From Anisodus tanguticus (Eukaryota; Streptophyta; Magnoliopsida; Solanales; Solanaceae), in the NCBI GenBank assembly GCA_034509755.1, contig CM067555.1:2364142-2428141 (forward strand): 64,000 bases of DNA, written 5' to 3'. The position numbers and the translations under genes are program-made. The notes under the pieces are model-generated. The model was not told the origin of the DNA. It saw only the letters and a list, made by a program, of their open reading frames with translations, and searched no databases. Of the stretch, positions 21,777 to 33,351 are shown piece after piece. The number at the start of each line of letters is the position of its first letter. The first letter of the stretch is position 1.

Positions 21777-22311
21777 CTAGACAATTATGGTGTCACAAGT
21801 AACATCTCTACTAATCTATTTTTTTCTTAAGTCTTATTGTTTGTTCATATCGACATATAACAGGAGTGGGTAACATCGGAGACAACACAAACAATATGGG
21901 GTTGGATGGTTTGACAAGAGGAACCACAGCGCCCAGAGACACGACGCATACGGACGGAGTCACTTTAGAATAAGGTCAATATGATGATGTTCCCACTGAT
22001 GAAACACCCAAAGAAGCCATACATAATTTTCGGGCGCAGAACGTTGCAATGAACGAAGAGTTGGAGTGTTTGAAGTGTTTCAATAGGAGTTCTTATAAAA
22101 AAATACGTGCAGTAGTCCAACTGGAGGACCGATTCCCCCCACTAAATACACATGGAAAGACCGGTGATGAATAGAGCAGAACCAGTGATTATCAAGGCAG
22201 ATCTGCAAATGATGGTTCAGAGAGCGAAATCCCTGAAAACTCATTCCAAGAAAAGGTTTAGAACTAACACGGGGACTGGGTTCACAAATCATCTAAGTCA
22301 AATGTGACTCA

Positions 22312-22557
22312 TTGCTGGTAGTAAACCAAGTCCACAGAGTGTTCGAGGCCAAAGAAGAGATGTCGAGATATCTTGAAAAAGCTTTGAAGTTATTTTCCCA
22401 TTTCCAAGAATGGACGGTGGTTCATATACCGCAGGAGGAAAATATAGAGGCGGATGCACTTGAAAACTTAGTGTCCAGCACGGAGGCCGAAGGTTCTAAA
22501 ACTGAGTCGGTTGTTCAGTTGTTGCATTCGCCGCTGGATTCCGTTGGATACGATTAA
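22312..22557 (+). pseudogene. Tat RNase H C-terminal part
   Basis: The frame contains SRYLEKALKLFSHFQEWTVV, HIPQEENIEADALENL and VVQLLHSPLDSV. This is the end of the plant gypsy RNase H, where the usual pattern is H-x-P-R-E-x-N-x-x-A-D-A-L-A-x-L. The final Asp of the RNase H site (in EADAL) is kept. Everything upstream that would carry RT is missing. Confidence 0.8.
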
Positions 22558-22584
22558 ATAAATTCAATCAGCCTAATTTGGAAC

Positions 22585-23923
22585 TTGAGAAATAAATTCT
22601 TGGATTATCTCATGAACAGAAAGCTCCCGGAGGACCCGGAGGGGTTCAGAGCTCTAAGGACCAAGGTTGGCCGGTACTGTGTTATGGATGGAAATCTTTA
22701 CCATAGGTGCTTTTATGGTCCCCTATCCCGATGCATAGGCCCCAATGAAGCAAATTACGTGATGAGAGAAGTCCATGAAAGCATATGTGGAAATCACTTA
22801 GGAGCAAATTACGTGATGAGAGAAGTTCATGAAAGCATATGTGGAAATCATTTAGGAGCAAATTATGTGATGAGAAAAGTCCATGAAAGCATTTGTGGAA
22901 ATCATTAAGGAGATGTATCCCTAATGAGGAAGCTCATGGGTCGGTTACCATTGACCCCAGATCGAGAAAGATACGAAGGAATTTGTGAAAAAATATGATA
23001 AATGTCAACGACATGCACAACTGGTACACCAACCGGGAGAAGAATTGCATCCGGTAGTATCCCCGCGGCCATTTTATGAAGTGGGGGATGGACATCGTCA
23101 GACCCTTACCAGCGGCACTAGGACAGGTATCTCAAATTATTTTTATGACTGACTATTTTTCTAAATGGATTGAAGCTGCAACTTACGTAAAAATACGAGA
23201 GAAAGAGGTGAAAGATTTCATTTGGCAACATATTATTTGTTGTTTTGGTATCCCTAAGGAGATAGCTTGAGGCAATGGCCGGAATTTCATCGGTGCCAAG
23301 GTCAAAAGTTTCCTTGATGAATTGAATATCAAATGGATCACCTATACTCCCTATCATCCCAGTTCAAATGGACAAACACAGTCAACAAATAAGACTACAA
23401 TTCAGAATTTGATGAAGAAACGGGAGGCAGCAAAAGAAAACTGGCGGTCAAGTTACCGGAGATTTTATGGGCATATTGAACCACGACAAAATGAGTATCG
23501 GAGAAACTCCTTTTTCCCTGGTTTACGATGCAGAAGTCCTGATTCTGGTAGAAGTTGGAACTCCCATCTTGAGATATTTCTGGGCTGAGGAGGAATCAAA
23601 TGCAGAGTCAATGTCCTTATACTTGGATTTTCTTAAGGAACGCCAAGATTTAGCATACGTCTGGATGGTAGCCCAAAATCAAAGAATGGAGCGTTACTAC
23701 AACTGGTGCACAAATCTCTGATACTTCAAACTCAGGGACTTGGTGCTCTGGAGAGTCAATCAAAGTACCCGAGAGCGTAGTGCCGGAAAGCTTGGAGCAA
23801 ACTGGAAAGGGCCATACGCTGTAACCGGTATGCCAGTAAAGAGCTTATCAGCTAGCTGACCAGTAAGGAAATATACTTCCTAGCAAATGGAATGTAAGTC
23901 ACTTGAAAAAGTACTATGTGTAG
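22585..23923 (+). pseudogene. Tat integrase, catalytically dead
   Basis: Frames at 22585-22908, 23076-23270, 23322-23588 and 23467-23721 together follow a Tat integrase: the HHCC region, the DDE core (KWGMDIV, TDYFSKWIEAA, FGIPKEIA, TPYHPSSNGQ) and the C-terminal QRMERYYNWCTNL ... WNVSHLKKYYV end at 23921-23923. Key losses: the first Cys of the zinc finger is Tyr (KKYDKCQRH); the Cys-Asp of the CDNG motif is stop-Gly (near 23268-23273); and the catalytic Glu after NGQ is Gln (GQTQSTNK). Three frameshifts or stops separate the pieces. Only the first core Asp remains. Confidence 0.88.
22750..22908 (+). repeat. three tandem copies of a 54-bp unit inside the integrase zinc-finger region
   Basis: Units start at 22750, 22804 and 22858 and encode ANYVMREVHESICGNHLG three times (third with Lys for Arg). 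This unit holds the histidine pair of the HHCC zinc finger; normal integrases have one copy. Confidence 0.92.
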
Positions 23924-24821
23924 TAGGTCTGCGCATGCACTGCACTCTTTTTCTCTTCGATCGGTTTTTCTACCAATTGGATTTTTTCAGCAAGATTTTT
24001 AATGAGGCATCATTATGATATAAGAATATTCATGATCTTGCTACTGAGGACGAGTTGTCCAGTATCCAAGTCTTCATAGCATGAAGTCTCAGATATTGGG
24101 GGGCCATACATACCCGGAATTGAGTGAAGATTTTAAAATTTTAGTGCTTCTAAGGAGCACCAACATTGGGGACTTCCTAGATATTGGGGACTACCCGGAT
24201 ATTCAAACTACATATAATCGGATTGACCACATTAGATGACAACCGAATTATTCTTGTAATTGTCTTCACATTTGTAAGCCAAATGAATCAATAAAAAAAT
24301 CCTTTTATGATTAATACAATTGTGTCATCACGAGCATGAAAAATATGTTGTTATATGAGATGTCTTTTTCTACAACATCATTAAAAATAAGGGTCCTCTC
24401 TTATTAAAACCTTAACAAAAAGTTAAGGCTCCGAATATCAGAGGTACCGGAGTTTTAAGTTGTTCGAAGATAAGCTAAGTCCGGAACTAACTTTGGAAGA
24501 CATAAGAGGTTCCGGTTAAAAGATGAAAAGAAAAACACATCTTTAGAATTAAAAAGTTTTTAAACTCCAAGCCTTAACCTATTCTGGTAAAGAGAACCTC
24601 AAAGCTAGGTTCCGGGTCAAAGCAAAGTAAAGAAGTATGAACTAATGCTTGCTTATGAAAACAAATTAAGAGTGAAAACTTAAAGAAGAATTGCAGAAGG
24701 GAAATTCACTCATTCATGTTTTTTCGGACTGAAACTAAACCGGATACAAAAAGATACTAACCGGGCCCAAAAGTGACCCGGTAACATAATAAAACACAAA
24801 AATAAAAACCCGTGTGGAAGG
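23924..24821. other. Tat element spacer between pol and the antisense gene
   Basis: About 0.9 kb with no convincing coding frame on either strand. It holds some repeated 'attgggg' and 'ttaagtt'-type phrases, and presumably the 3' untranslated region and terminator of the antisense gene. Confidence 0.5.
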
Positions 24822-27461
24822 TTATGGCTTGTCCGCTCCATGGTCCGATGGGGGTGTTCCTGATGATGTTCTTGCTATTTCCAACAAATTCTGGGAAGTA
24901 GGGCATAAATGAGGTTGATCTTTGGCTGATGCACTGGGTACATTGTCAGAGGCAGAAGGTCCATGCTCGGGAGAGTGAAGAGCTTCAACATCCGGGGGGA
25001 CTTCATCATTTTTGGCTCCCCCAGCTGAAGTATTGTCTTCTTCTATGGGTAGAGAGTCATCAGGGCTGTCAGCAGAGGCCATATCTAGCTGTTGAGCCTT
25101 GATAATCACCTCGTCAATGTTTATAAGCCCGATCTTTACTGCCTTCAAAGCCTTACGGTGCATCATGTAGCCATTCTTTATCATGGCCAGAGTATACTTG
25201 TCAATGGGGGCCTGGACTTCTTCTTCCGCAACTTGAATGGCTTGAGTAAGCTCAGTGCTGGTAGCATGAATTAGTTCATTGGCTTGGGTCAACTCAGTAA
25301 TTTTTTCCCGATATCTCTCATTCTGAGCAGTAAAAGCATAAAGACGGTACCTCAAGGACTCAGTCTCTTTCTTCAGAGCTTCTATTTTTGTTTTTTTAAT
25401 TTGGAGACATTCAGAAAAGGTCCCCACATCAGCATCAAGGCCAGAGAGGTGCATCATTAAATCTGACATAGTGTACGAGGCCACGTTCCATTCTTTCTGC
25501 CAATATTTGGCTCGGTCCTCATGTAAAGTATCCTGCTGCCTGTAGGCCTCTTTCTCTTCCTCCAGATGCTTAAGTTTGCCGCATAGCTCATCAACCTTGA
25601 CAAGTTTCACCACTGCTACTGGCAGCCGGTGAACGGCGTTATCCCTTTCAGTTTGTAGGGTAACTTTTTCTTCGATCATGCGTTGAAGCCTTTCATAGCA
25701 GATGAAGTTGGCCTGGAAAAAGGCATAATTGTCAGAGGTTACACAGTGATAAACACAGTATGAACAGATCAGAAAAGAATGATACCTTAGCTGCAGCATA
25801 CATCCCCTCATTGATTATGCATTCAGAGGACACCCAGCGAGCCTTCCTCTTGTCCTTTTTCCAATGCCACGTGCTTCATATAATTAGCCACTCTAGATGG
25901 TAATCGATAGGGAGTTGAAAGGTGACAGTTGGAAATATTGCAGGCTGAGCTACTGGGGTTGGCTATTCATTTAACAACTCATCCCTATGCGAAGTAGAAA
26001 CCCGGTCTCAGGAAGAATAAATTTTATTATCTTCTTCTTGAACCATGGTCGGCACGAATGGAGACCTGGGATCTTCAGCAATCGAATGGAGATTGGTGTT
26101 GGTTGGTACATTTAGGGGCTGACGTGCAACGGTGCTTACCGAGGCAAATAAGGCATTGGTGTAATCGGTGTCATGACTGGTGACTTCCATTTAAGCAAAA
26201 AGCAGGGGGGTTTCATTTCGCCTTCGTTCCAAATATTGTTCTCCCTCAGGACCTTCCTTATCCATGTACACCACGGGGAGAGAACCAACCGTTAAACCAA
26301 TACTATTAGGAGGAGTTCGATTAGAGTGATCCGGGGTCTTATTTTTCAAACATTTTTCCCCTTTCGGGGACTAGCAGAAGATTCACCGTATAGCCTTTTC
26401 CATTCACGGGTTTCTTGAGTAATGAGAGAAACCCTTCTGAGTCAGCAATTTCTTCTTCAGAACGAGTGGTGTCCGCTGATTTAGAGAGCCCTAGAAAAGG
26501 AAGAATGAATTTCTTGAAAGGTAAAAAACAAGTGCAAGAGTTTGAAATGAGAATTACGATGTATACCATGGTGGCGGGGTATCCATTTTTTTTCAGATCA
26601 AGTTTTTTCCACATCCGGAGTTCTGAGATGGATACATTGAGGATCTTCTGAACTCAGGTCCTAAGATCATCTATTTCCGCAGGCTCCCATATGGTGGCTG
26701 AAGGAAAGAAAACTAAGCCAAAAGAGGAAGTGGACTTTTTAGGAAAAATGACATCGTAAAAGCAAACTTACGGTGATGGTTCTATCGCTCTAGGATTGGG
26801 CAGCTGTTGTCGGAGGGGGATGAGATTGGCAGTTTGAATAATGACATATCTTTATGTCCAGCCTCTATCACGGTCGTCATCAAGACTAGCAAGAATGGTC
26901 TTGCTTCCTCGGCGATGCAGATTGATAACTCCGACATGGAAATTGCATGGAGAGTAAAGGCGAATCAGGTGGTCCAAAGTAAAGTCGACTTTGGTTTCCT
27001 GAGAAAAGTTCCAGAGGCACGCGACCCCCCCTCTAGATATGAGGGCCCACCTAAGCTATGCATATCTTGTACCGGTGGCAGAATTTTAGAATGATATCAT
27101 CAATCTCATCCCAGAGTTTCATGGAAAAGGGGTAAGTATAAACGTAAGAATACCTTTTTTTGTAGGAGGTGATCATTTCCTCACTAGTGGGAATTAGGAC
27201 TTCAATCGTTTTCAAGCCGCAATCGGCCTTCACCATCGGTAGAATATCGACAGTAATTCGGGTTTTGAAGTCACCGGCAGGGGTATCCCTATCGTCGGGT
27301 AGGTCCTTTGAAGTTGTCCTTTCTCGAAGATCATGAGTAAAACACCATGTCTTCGGTAAAATAGAAGAAACCGGAGGGTTTTGGTTGGAAGAGGTCCCTG
27401 CCAGATGGTTAGGGTTTTTCCTGTAAGAACAAGTGTTGCTGCATTTGAAAGGGTAAGTCAT
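24822..27461 (-). pseudogene. spliced antisense gene of the Tat element (gypsy-type 'transposase' domain plus coiled coil)
   Basis: Read on the minus strand. Exon A (27461-26772) contains RYSYVYTYPFSMKLWDEIDD, KFCHRYKICIA and, after a stop and one-base shift, ACLWNFSQETKVDF, DHLIRLYSPCNFHVGVINL and SLDDDRDRGWT. This follows the plant domain annotated as putative gypsy-type transposase (Transposase_28). It ends at a GTAAGT donor (26771). Exon B is 26697-26567. Exon C (26490-26339) begins GLSKSADTTRSEEE. Later pieces lie at 26190-26008 and 25900-25786, ending at a GTATC donor. A 73-nt intron (25785-25713) precedes the last exon, 25712-24822: about 297 codons, open throughout, with a long Glu/Lys/Leu-rich coiled coil and a Ser/Pro/Asp-rich tail. 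Exons A and C carry stops, so this copy cannot make the whole protein. Function is unknown; it runs opposite to pol. Confidence 0.75.
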
Positions 27462-27835
27462 GTTTGTGGTAAACAGAGAGATATCAATCAGAAAGTCGAG
27501 GATGGTTTTGTGAGAATAACAGACGAATGGATAAACCCTTAAACTGGTAGAGTATATCTAAGTGAAGAAGTGGTGGCATCGTTTGAAAGAAGGAGGTGTC
27601 GAATACCAATCGACGACAACACGTGGGTGTCAGATTAGGGGTGATTAGATGGCACACATCATCATTACTCTGCAGGTCTTTCGTAAATCGAGCGAAATGG
27701 AAAGGTGTCGTCATTTCATTAAGGTGACGATTGGATCATCAAAATACGTGGATAGCATTTTTCGGAGTTTCCCTCTAGAACATAGAGTGTCGATTGGTTG
27801 ATATGTCAAATCCACTTCCCGGTTGCATAAGAGTT

Positions 27836-27860
27836 GCGACCGAAAAGTGCGGGGACTATC
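27836..27860 (+). promoter_or_regulatory. polypurine tract of the Tat element
   Basis: The purine-rich 'gaaaagtgcggggac' followed by 'tatc' leads straight into the tgta start of the 3' LTR, where plus-strand DNA synthesis is primed. Confidence 0.65.
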
Positions 27861-28464
27861 TGTAAATGGGAAAAAACATATAAAACAGTTGTACAAATTA
27901 TGGTATGACACGTGGAGCGTGAGGCATAGTCAGACCCACGTCAGATTACAACGCTACTGGTTTGGTATGCACGGTACCGGAACTGACACGAGCAGGACCG
28001 GTACTGGTAATAAAGAAGACTAAGAGTCAGTTGCATCATTACGGACGGTCGTTGCCAAAATTGGTCATGCTACTTTAAAAACCTTTTAATGGCATTTATT
28101 GAGAGATTGATTGTCCAATTATTACAACATTTATTCTCATGCATTTATGAGGGCATATTTCGTGAATTGTGTACCCGTATAGCTCATTTATAAATATGAA
28201 ACTTCATTTTATTGTAACCCATCAGATTCTAGCTATTACAAAAGATTTCTCATTATTCTCTTGATTTATGTGCTTTTCATACAAGTTACAATTACTTTAC
28301 CCAGAAGCTGTCACAAGGCTCGGGCTAGGATTTATTTTATTTTGTCTCGTTATTATTTATTTTATAGCATAATTTATTTAGAATTCATATTTAACGTGTC
28401 ACTTGAGATCTACGTGTCCTTGACCACGTATACAAATTCAATTGTATTGATTTACGGGTAAACA
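27861..28464 (+). repeat. 3' LTR of the Tat element (604 bp)
   Basis: Matches the left LTR throughout, with frequent substitutions. It ends gtaaaca directly before the TSD copy 'attgt'. Confidence 0.93.
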
Positions 28465-28469
28465 ATTGT

Positions 28470-30082
28470 AAATAAGATTAAAATAAAGTTTCTTTTCTTG
28501 CATGTATAAATATATAGGTTTGAGTTGAGGGTCTACCGGAGACAACCTCTCTACCCCGCAAAGGTATGATAAGGTATGCGTACATCTTATCCATCTGAGA
28601 CTCCACTTGTGGGATTTAATAGGTATGTGTTGTTGTTTCTGTATAAATACATAAGCGGGTGAATCTAGCATATAAGGTACAAATTCGATAAAATTTAATA
28701 ATTTTGGTTCAAACTCATTATATTTGTTGGGAAATTCACAGAACATGTACATGTCATAAACTTCTAAATTCATAAATTTCAAATTCTGAATTATCCGCTA
28801 TACATACGTATATAAATTATTTGAATTCCAATTAACGTAAGAGAAACTCTTAGGTGCAACGCTAAATATGATTATATTTCCTGAATCTACTTGTTAGAAT
28901 TTCTAACTCTATCATATTAATTTATTGTGATTACGTATAATTAAAATAAGGTGAAATGTGTTAATTAACTATTATTAATTGGAAACAACTTATTAAATAA
29001 AGACACGTGTCCGGTTTTGTTCAATTAGTATAAATATCATTTGAAGTACTGTTCTAAGTCCTGAAAGTTTGTGACAGCTTCCTTTGTAGTACTAATTTAT
29101 TCTTTTCACCCACTCTTTTCATTTATTATGTAAATTAAGATAAACATTATAATTTCGAATGCAAATTGAACATTTTGAAAACCAAAATTCCTTTTCTTTC
29201 CCTCGTAAATAAACTCTTTCCAAATTTGTGTGTGTACTAGAATGAAATTAAGTGTAGAGGAGACTATGGGAATGCATTTGAAATTGAGGAAATAAATGGC
29301 ATTTAAGCACCACCACATTTATTCAAATTTATAATTATGCTTCCCAGCTAGGCAAGTCAACTTGATGGATGTGTCCACAAGGAAGATCACTGAGGTCCAA
29401 ACAAATTTTGCAAACAAATAAAAATAAAAATCTGGAAATTGAGTTCTTGACAGGGATATTTTACCCTTTATATCCTGTTCGTCAAACTTATTTTTCTCCA
29501 AAAATTATTTATTTTAAAAAATTAAGGTGTTTGATTAAGTTTTTGTAGAGATTAATGAGTTAGACACCGGATAGTTTAATGGGAACTGCATAAATAACCG
29601 TTTTTAAGACCCATATTTAGGGGATAACCACAATTTACAAAAATGTAACCGCCTAAGCTCAATCAATTTAGACTCACAACTAAAATTGAAAATCGTGAAT
29701 CTACTCAAATTTCAGACTTTTAAATTTGAAGTTGGATTTGCCAAAGCCTAATTTCATGCAAAAAGAGTCAACAATTTGAAAGAATATATTCTTTTCATGT
29801 TTGGAGTGTTTTACAGTATTTTTTATTATGAATATGAGTCAATTTTATTCCTTTAAACGCACTTAGAAAGTGTGTGCATGAGTCAACTTATATACTTCGA
29901 AAGAAGTATCAGAATGGATCCCTTATGTATTATAGTGTCTGGAATTAGCAGTAGCGAAAGTTTGAATTTTGCCAAACACTGGCTAAACTTCAAATAACTT
30001 TTAAATATTGGATATAGTTTAAATGGTACCATCACAAACGGCTACCTAATGTCATCACACATACCAGTGGCGGAGCCATGAT
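28470..30082. other. intergenic DNA with one LINE/SINE 3'-end fragment
   Basis: AT-rich. Apart from the fragment at 28522-28641, I see no gene. The minus-strand frames around 28438-29501 have no recognisable domain. Confidence 0.55.
28522..28641 (+). mobile_element. 3' end fragment of an RTE LINE or the SINE that shares its tail
   Basis: Contains 'gggtctaccggagacaacc', 'tctctacccc', 'ggtatgcgtacatc', 'actccacttgtgggat' and a final 'gttgttgttt'. This is the same conserved tail seen at the end of the RTE LINE at 38386-40112 (positions about 40003-40110). Solanaceae SINEs of the TS type use the same tail for retrotransposition by the LINE machinery. Confidence 0.8.
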
Positions 30083-30204
30083 TTTTCGTAAGTAAAACTT
30101 ACACAAATGACTACACTTTGATTTTTTTTTAAGACATGGCTATACTTTTGATAATTACATTTTGTAACTACAGTAAAGTGTATTCAAAATCCATCTATAT
30201 TTCA

Positions 30205-30470
30205 ATTTTTGTTGTATTCAAGTCAGATTTTATTGTATTCAAGTCAGATGTATTCATTTCTATACAATTCAGGTGTATTCAACTCAGTTGTATTCATTGA
30301 TAGCTACTTTTACACTGTATTCAACTTATTGTATTTAAAAATCTGTTGTATTCAAACAACATAAATGAAAAAAAAATAATGTATTCAACTTATTGTATTC
30401 AAACAACATAAATACAAAATATATATGGATTCAGTTGTATTCAAAATATATTATATTCATTTGTATACAA
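30205..30470 (+). repeat. array of 'tgtattcaa' motifs in the Mutator-like element
   Basis: The nonamer 'tgtattcaa' and close variants recur about a dozen times with spacings of 15-30 bp. The second copy of the element has 'tgtatttga/tgtatttca' in the same place (61920-62290). Confidence 0.75.
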
Positions 30471-30639
30471 AAAAATCTCCTTCGAAATACAGGCAAAAAA
30501 TATATAAAAAACAATCTACTTTACACTAAAAAATAGTGAATACACTCAAATACAAATACACTCGAATTGAAAATACAAGAAATAAAATACACTCCAATCG
30601 GTTTGTTCGCCGGAGTTCAATGTGATTTTTCGACGCCCA

Positions 30640-30870
30640 CTAGATCTGAGCCACCATTTTAGATCAAAGAAAATACACTCCTGCGCCACCCATATCTGAG
30701 AAAATACACTCTAGCAACAATGATATCGACGTCGGCGGCCAGATCTGAGAAAATACACTCCGACAACAATAATACCAGCATCGTCTAGATATGAGTTTTC
30801 GGAAACAATGATATCGGTGCCAGCTAGATCTGAACGGACAAAACAATGAGAAATACACTTCGTCGTCATC
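30640..30870 (-). repeat. tandem repeats containing 'agatctgag...aaatacactc'
   Basis: About four irregular units of 50-65 bp: 'agatctgag' or 'atatctgag' followed by 'aaaatacactc' and a 'caacaatgatatcg' or 'acaataatacc' phrase. The corresponding part of the copy at 61821-62889 also has triplicated units. Confidence 0.75.
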
Positions 30871-30984
30871 AACGGGCAGAGTTAGGCCCACTAGTCGGAA
30901 TCACATTCATGACCAACACTAACTTTTTATCATCTAATAGAGCAACATTTAGACCACCAAAATGGGAATTCATGTCCAACACAT

Positions 30985-32947
30985 TGTAACACCCCGAACC
31001 ATGGTCGGGAAAAACACGGCACTTGGTGCCTTACTGCATATGACCAAGTGAGCCACATGACTTGATTGTCAATATGGGCATCAAAATATGCAATAATGAT
31101 AATAATAAAATGTGTAAAATATAGTACTGAAATGTAGTCTAAAATATATTGCAGAAATATCTAGAATTATGATAAGTCTGGAAATAATAATACTGACATG
31201 ATGAACTAGTCTAGTCTATGAAATCTCTGACACATGAGTCTGCAAAATAATTTATCAGGACAAGGCCCTGGCATACCTCTACTATAAACCATAATCATGA
31301 AAGTAAATAGACTGACACCCCGAACGAAATGAGGCTCACCAATTGCTGATACGAGTGAAGTCCTAGCGTATAGCTCCGTTGTCCTGAAACTCAGCACATG
31401 CACTGTGAAGTGCAGGCCCCATGAAAAGGAAAGTTAGTATATTTAAATTGTATTGTATGTAAAGCAACTGAATGAATAAGCATGCACATGATATAATATG
31501 AGCATGAAACTAAAACTGAAACCTGAACATGAACATGAATGTAACATGTGTAAAATCTGTAAATTGTATATCTGTATATCTGTGAGGGAGAGCAATAGTA
31601 TAACCGACAACATGAAATCACCACGTGGGTACGTGGAGTCGATATATGAACATAACATGAAAGGATTCAATCAGTAATCTGAAGGTATTATCCTGTGGGC
31701 GGAGCGACCCTTATCCTACGCCGGCAGATGTAGTTTCAGGCTACTAGAGCCTTTTCGGTAATTTATGCAACTTCCAAAACATGTACTTGAAAATAGTTGA
31801 ATTGTAAGCTCATGAATTTCATAAATACAACTTGTAAACATGATTTGTGATAATTTAACATGAACATAAATACATAATATATCTTGTGAGAAAACATGTA
31901 TACTTTCATAGGTTAAGTAATAATGATTCATGACTTGATAATTAAGAACCCATAGAATTTAAATATGCATTCATGGATTACGGATATGTTCATGACAATC
32001 ATAATGACCAATCATGAATACAATTGACGAATTATAATAGAGACATGACATAATATTACATATAGTTAGGGTTATCGTGATATTGGAACAAAATCCTAAG
32101 TTATGGAATTTCATGGTTTCATGGAATAACGTGGTGTGGGGAAGAACATGGATATTGTCACACGTGGATAGAAGCTCTACATACCTTATTCGCTCCAAAC
32201 TTGTATTTAAAAATCCGAACTTCAAAGATTGAACCTTGAAACCTTGGATTGGGTTTATCTTGAAAACCCTGGGTTAAGAACAATAAATTTCTACTTAGAA
32301 TTCATGTACGACGTTAGAATTCACTTGAAATACTTGGAATATGCTTACCTTGATGTAGGAGAAGGTTGGGAAGAGAGGACCTTCGTTCTAGGGCTTGAGA
32401 ATATGAAAAACTAATTTTGGAACTAAGTCTGTGTATTTATATTGTTCAATCCGTTGGGACATTTACGATCGAGATCGATGGACCGTTGAATTTTCTACGG
32501 TTTGGGTCTGGATAGTAGAATTTTATCGGTCCGTATAATTAGGCCGTCTTGAAATTCCTAATTTTTCAGTGATATGTAAAAGTTGGAGGGATTTGACGGT
32601 AAAAAAGGACAGACCGTATAATCTTTTACGGTCCGTAAATTTTATAGGGGTTCCGTCGAATCTCAAAACAAATTGACGGTTCAAGTTGACGGTCCGTAAT
32701 ATATTTTATTACCCTTCTTTTTTACGGTCGATCTTTTCCTTTGCTTAGGTCCACTATTCCTGTTCTGGTTGTTCCGAAGGTACGAACCGAGGCTATCTCA
32801 TATAGCTGCCATTGATAGATCCGTATAATCCAGCGTAAAATCTGATCTGCAAAACTAAAACTGGTTTTCAACTTTAAACTCCCCGTTTGGGTTTCCTAAA
32901 CCCCTGAATCATAAACATGGATTAGTTTAAAGGTATGAGATGTTACA
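30985..32947 (+). mobile_element. Tekay/Del-type gypsy solo LTR (1963 bp) nested in the Mutator-like element
   Basis: Begins tgtaacaccccg and ends gatgttaca. It is flanked by a perfect 5-bp duplication 'cacat' (30980-30984 and 32948-32952). The start is the hallmark of Tekay chromovirus LTRs. The block at 32450-32720 repeats 'acggtccgta'-type phrases typical of such LTRs. No internal region remains. Because both its flanks belong to the Mutator-like element, it inserted second. Confidence 0.88.
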
Positions 32948-33351
32948 CACATTTCTAATCATATTATAGGGAGGAGAAGGGTTATCATCACCAGGTCGCT
33001 TTGGGTGATCAAAAAATATTAAAGGTGAAAGAAGTGACCAATAATTGTTAATTGCTGAGGTCCACTTGTCGTGTGAATGAGATGGAGAGGAGAGAGGTGT
33101 TGTATTCGTGGTTCGTTGTCGGAGCTTCGGCAGTGAGGCGGCGGCGGAAAGAGGGACGAGAGAGAGAGGTGAGGGAGAAGAGAAGGATGAGGGATAAATA
33201 TAAGTCATAAACCTAATAGATATTGATATAGCTATGGATGGTAATTAACATATAACTTTTAGTTATGAGATATAATTAAAACAAACTATAGTTACTAAAT
33301 ATAATTAGGTACTAATAGTTAGTCATGTCAGGTAAATTTTCCTTTTCGTAA

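Larger units (their letters stand above)
21151..28464 (+). mobile_element. Tat-lineage Ty3/gypsy retrotransposon with both LTRs, TSD and an antisense gene
   Basis: Direct LTRs at 21151-21755 and 27861-28464 start tgta and end gtaaaca. A perfect 5-bp duplication 'attgt' flanks the element (21146-21150 and 28465-28469). A primer-binding-site-like motif follows the left LTR, and a purine-rich tract precedes the right one. The + strand holds the end of pol (RNase H and integrase); gag, protease and RT are deleted (only about 560 bp separate the LTR from RNase H). Between pol and the 3' LTR is about 3 kb of minus-strand coding sequence with introns. Extra ORFs in this position, including antisense ones, are known from Tat-type elements such as maize Grande. 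The LTRs differ at many positions, so the insertion is old. Confidence 0.93.
30092..33342 (+). mobile_element. Mutator-like non-autonomous element, interrupted by a solo LTR
   Basis: A perfect 9-bp duplication 'ttttcgtaa' flanks it (30083-30091 and 33343-33351), the size made by Mutator-like transposases. The ends form an imperfect inverted repeat: left 'gtaaaacttacacaaatgac', right read inverted 'ggaaaatttacctgacatga'. Removing the nested 1963-bp LTR and its 5-bp duplication leaves about 1.28 kb. Inside are repeated 'tgtattcaa' motifs (30205-30450), several 'agatctgagaaaatacactc' repeats (30640-30850) and, at the right, a 'gataaatataagtcataaacc' block. A second copy lies at 61821-62889. No transposase is encoded. 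Confidence 0.85.

Noticed and set aside
27823..28023. Frames within the Tat LTRs (27823-28023, 28261-28461, 21552-21752)
   Set aside because: They lie in LTR sequence, lack motifs, and occur in matching places in both LTRs.
21151..28464. Possible endogenous pararetrovirus
   Set aside because: The RNase H/integrase order with an integrase core, LTRs and 5-bp TSD is that of a gypsy retrotransposon; no movement protein or coat protein motif is present.
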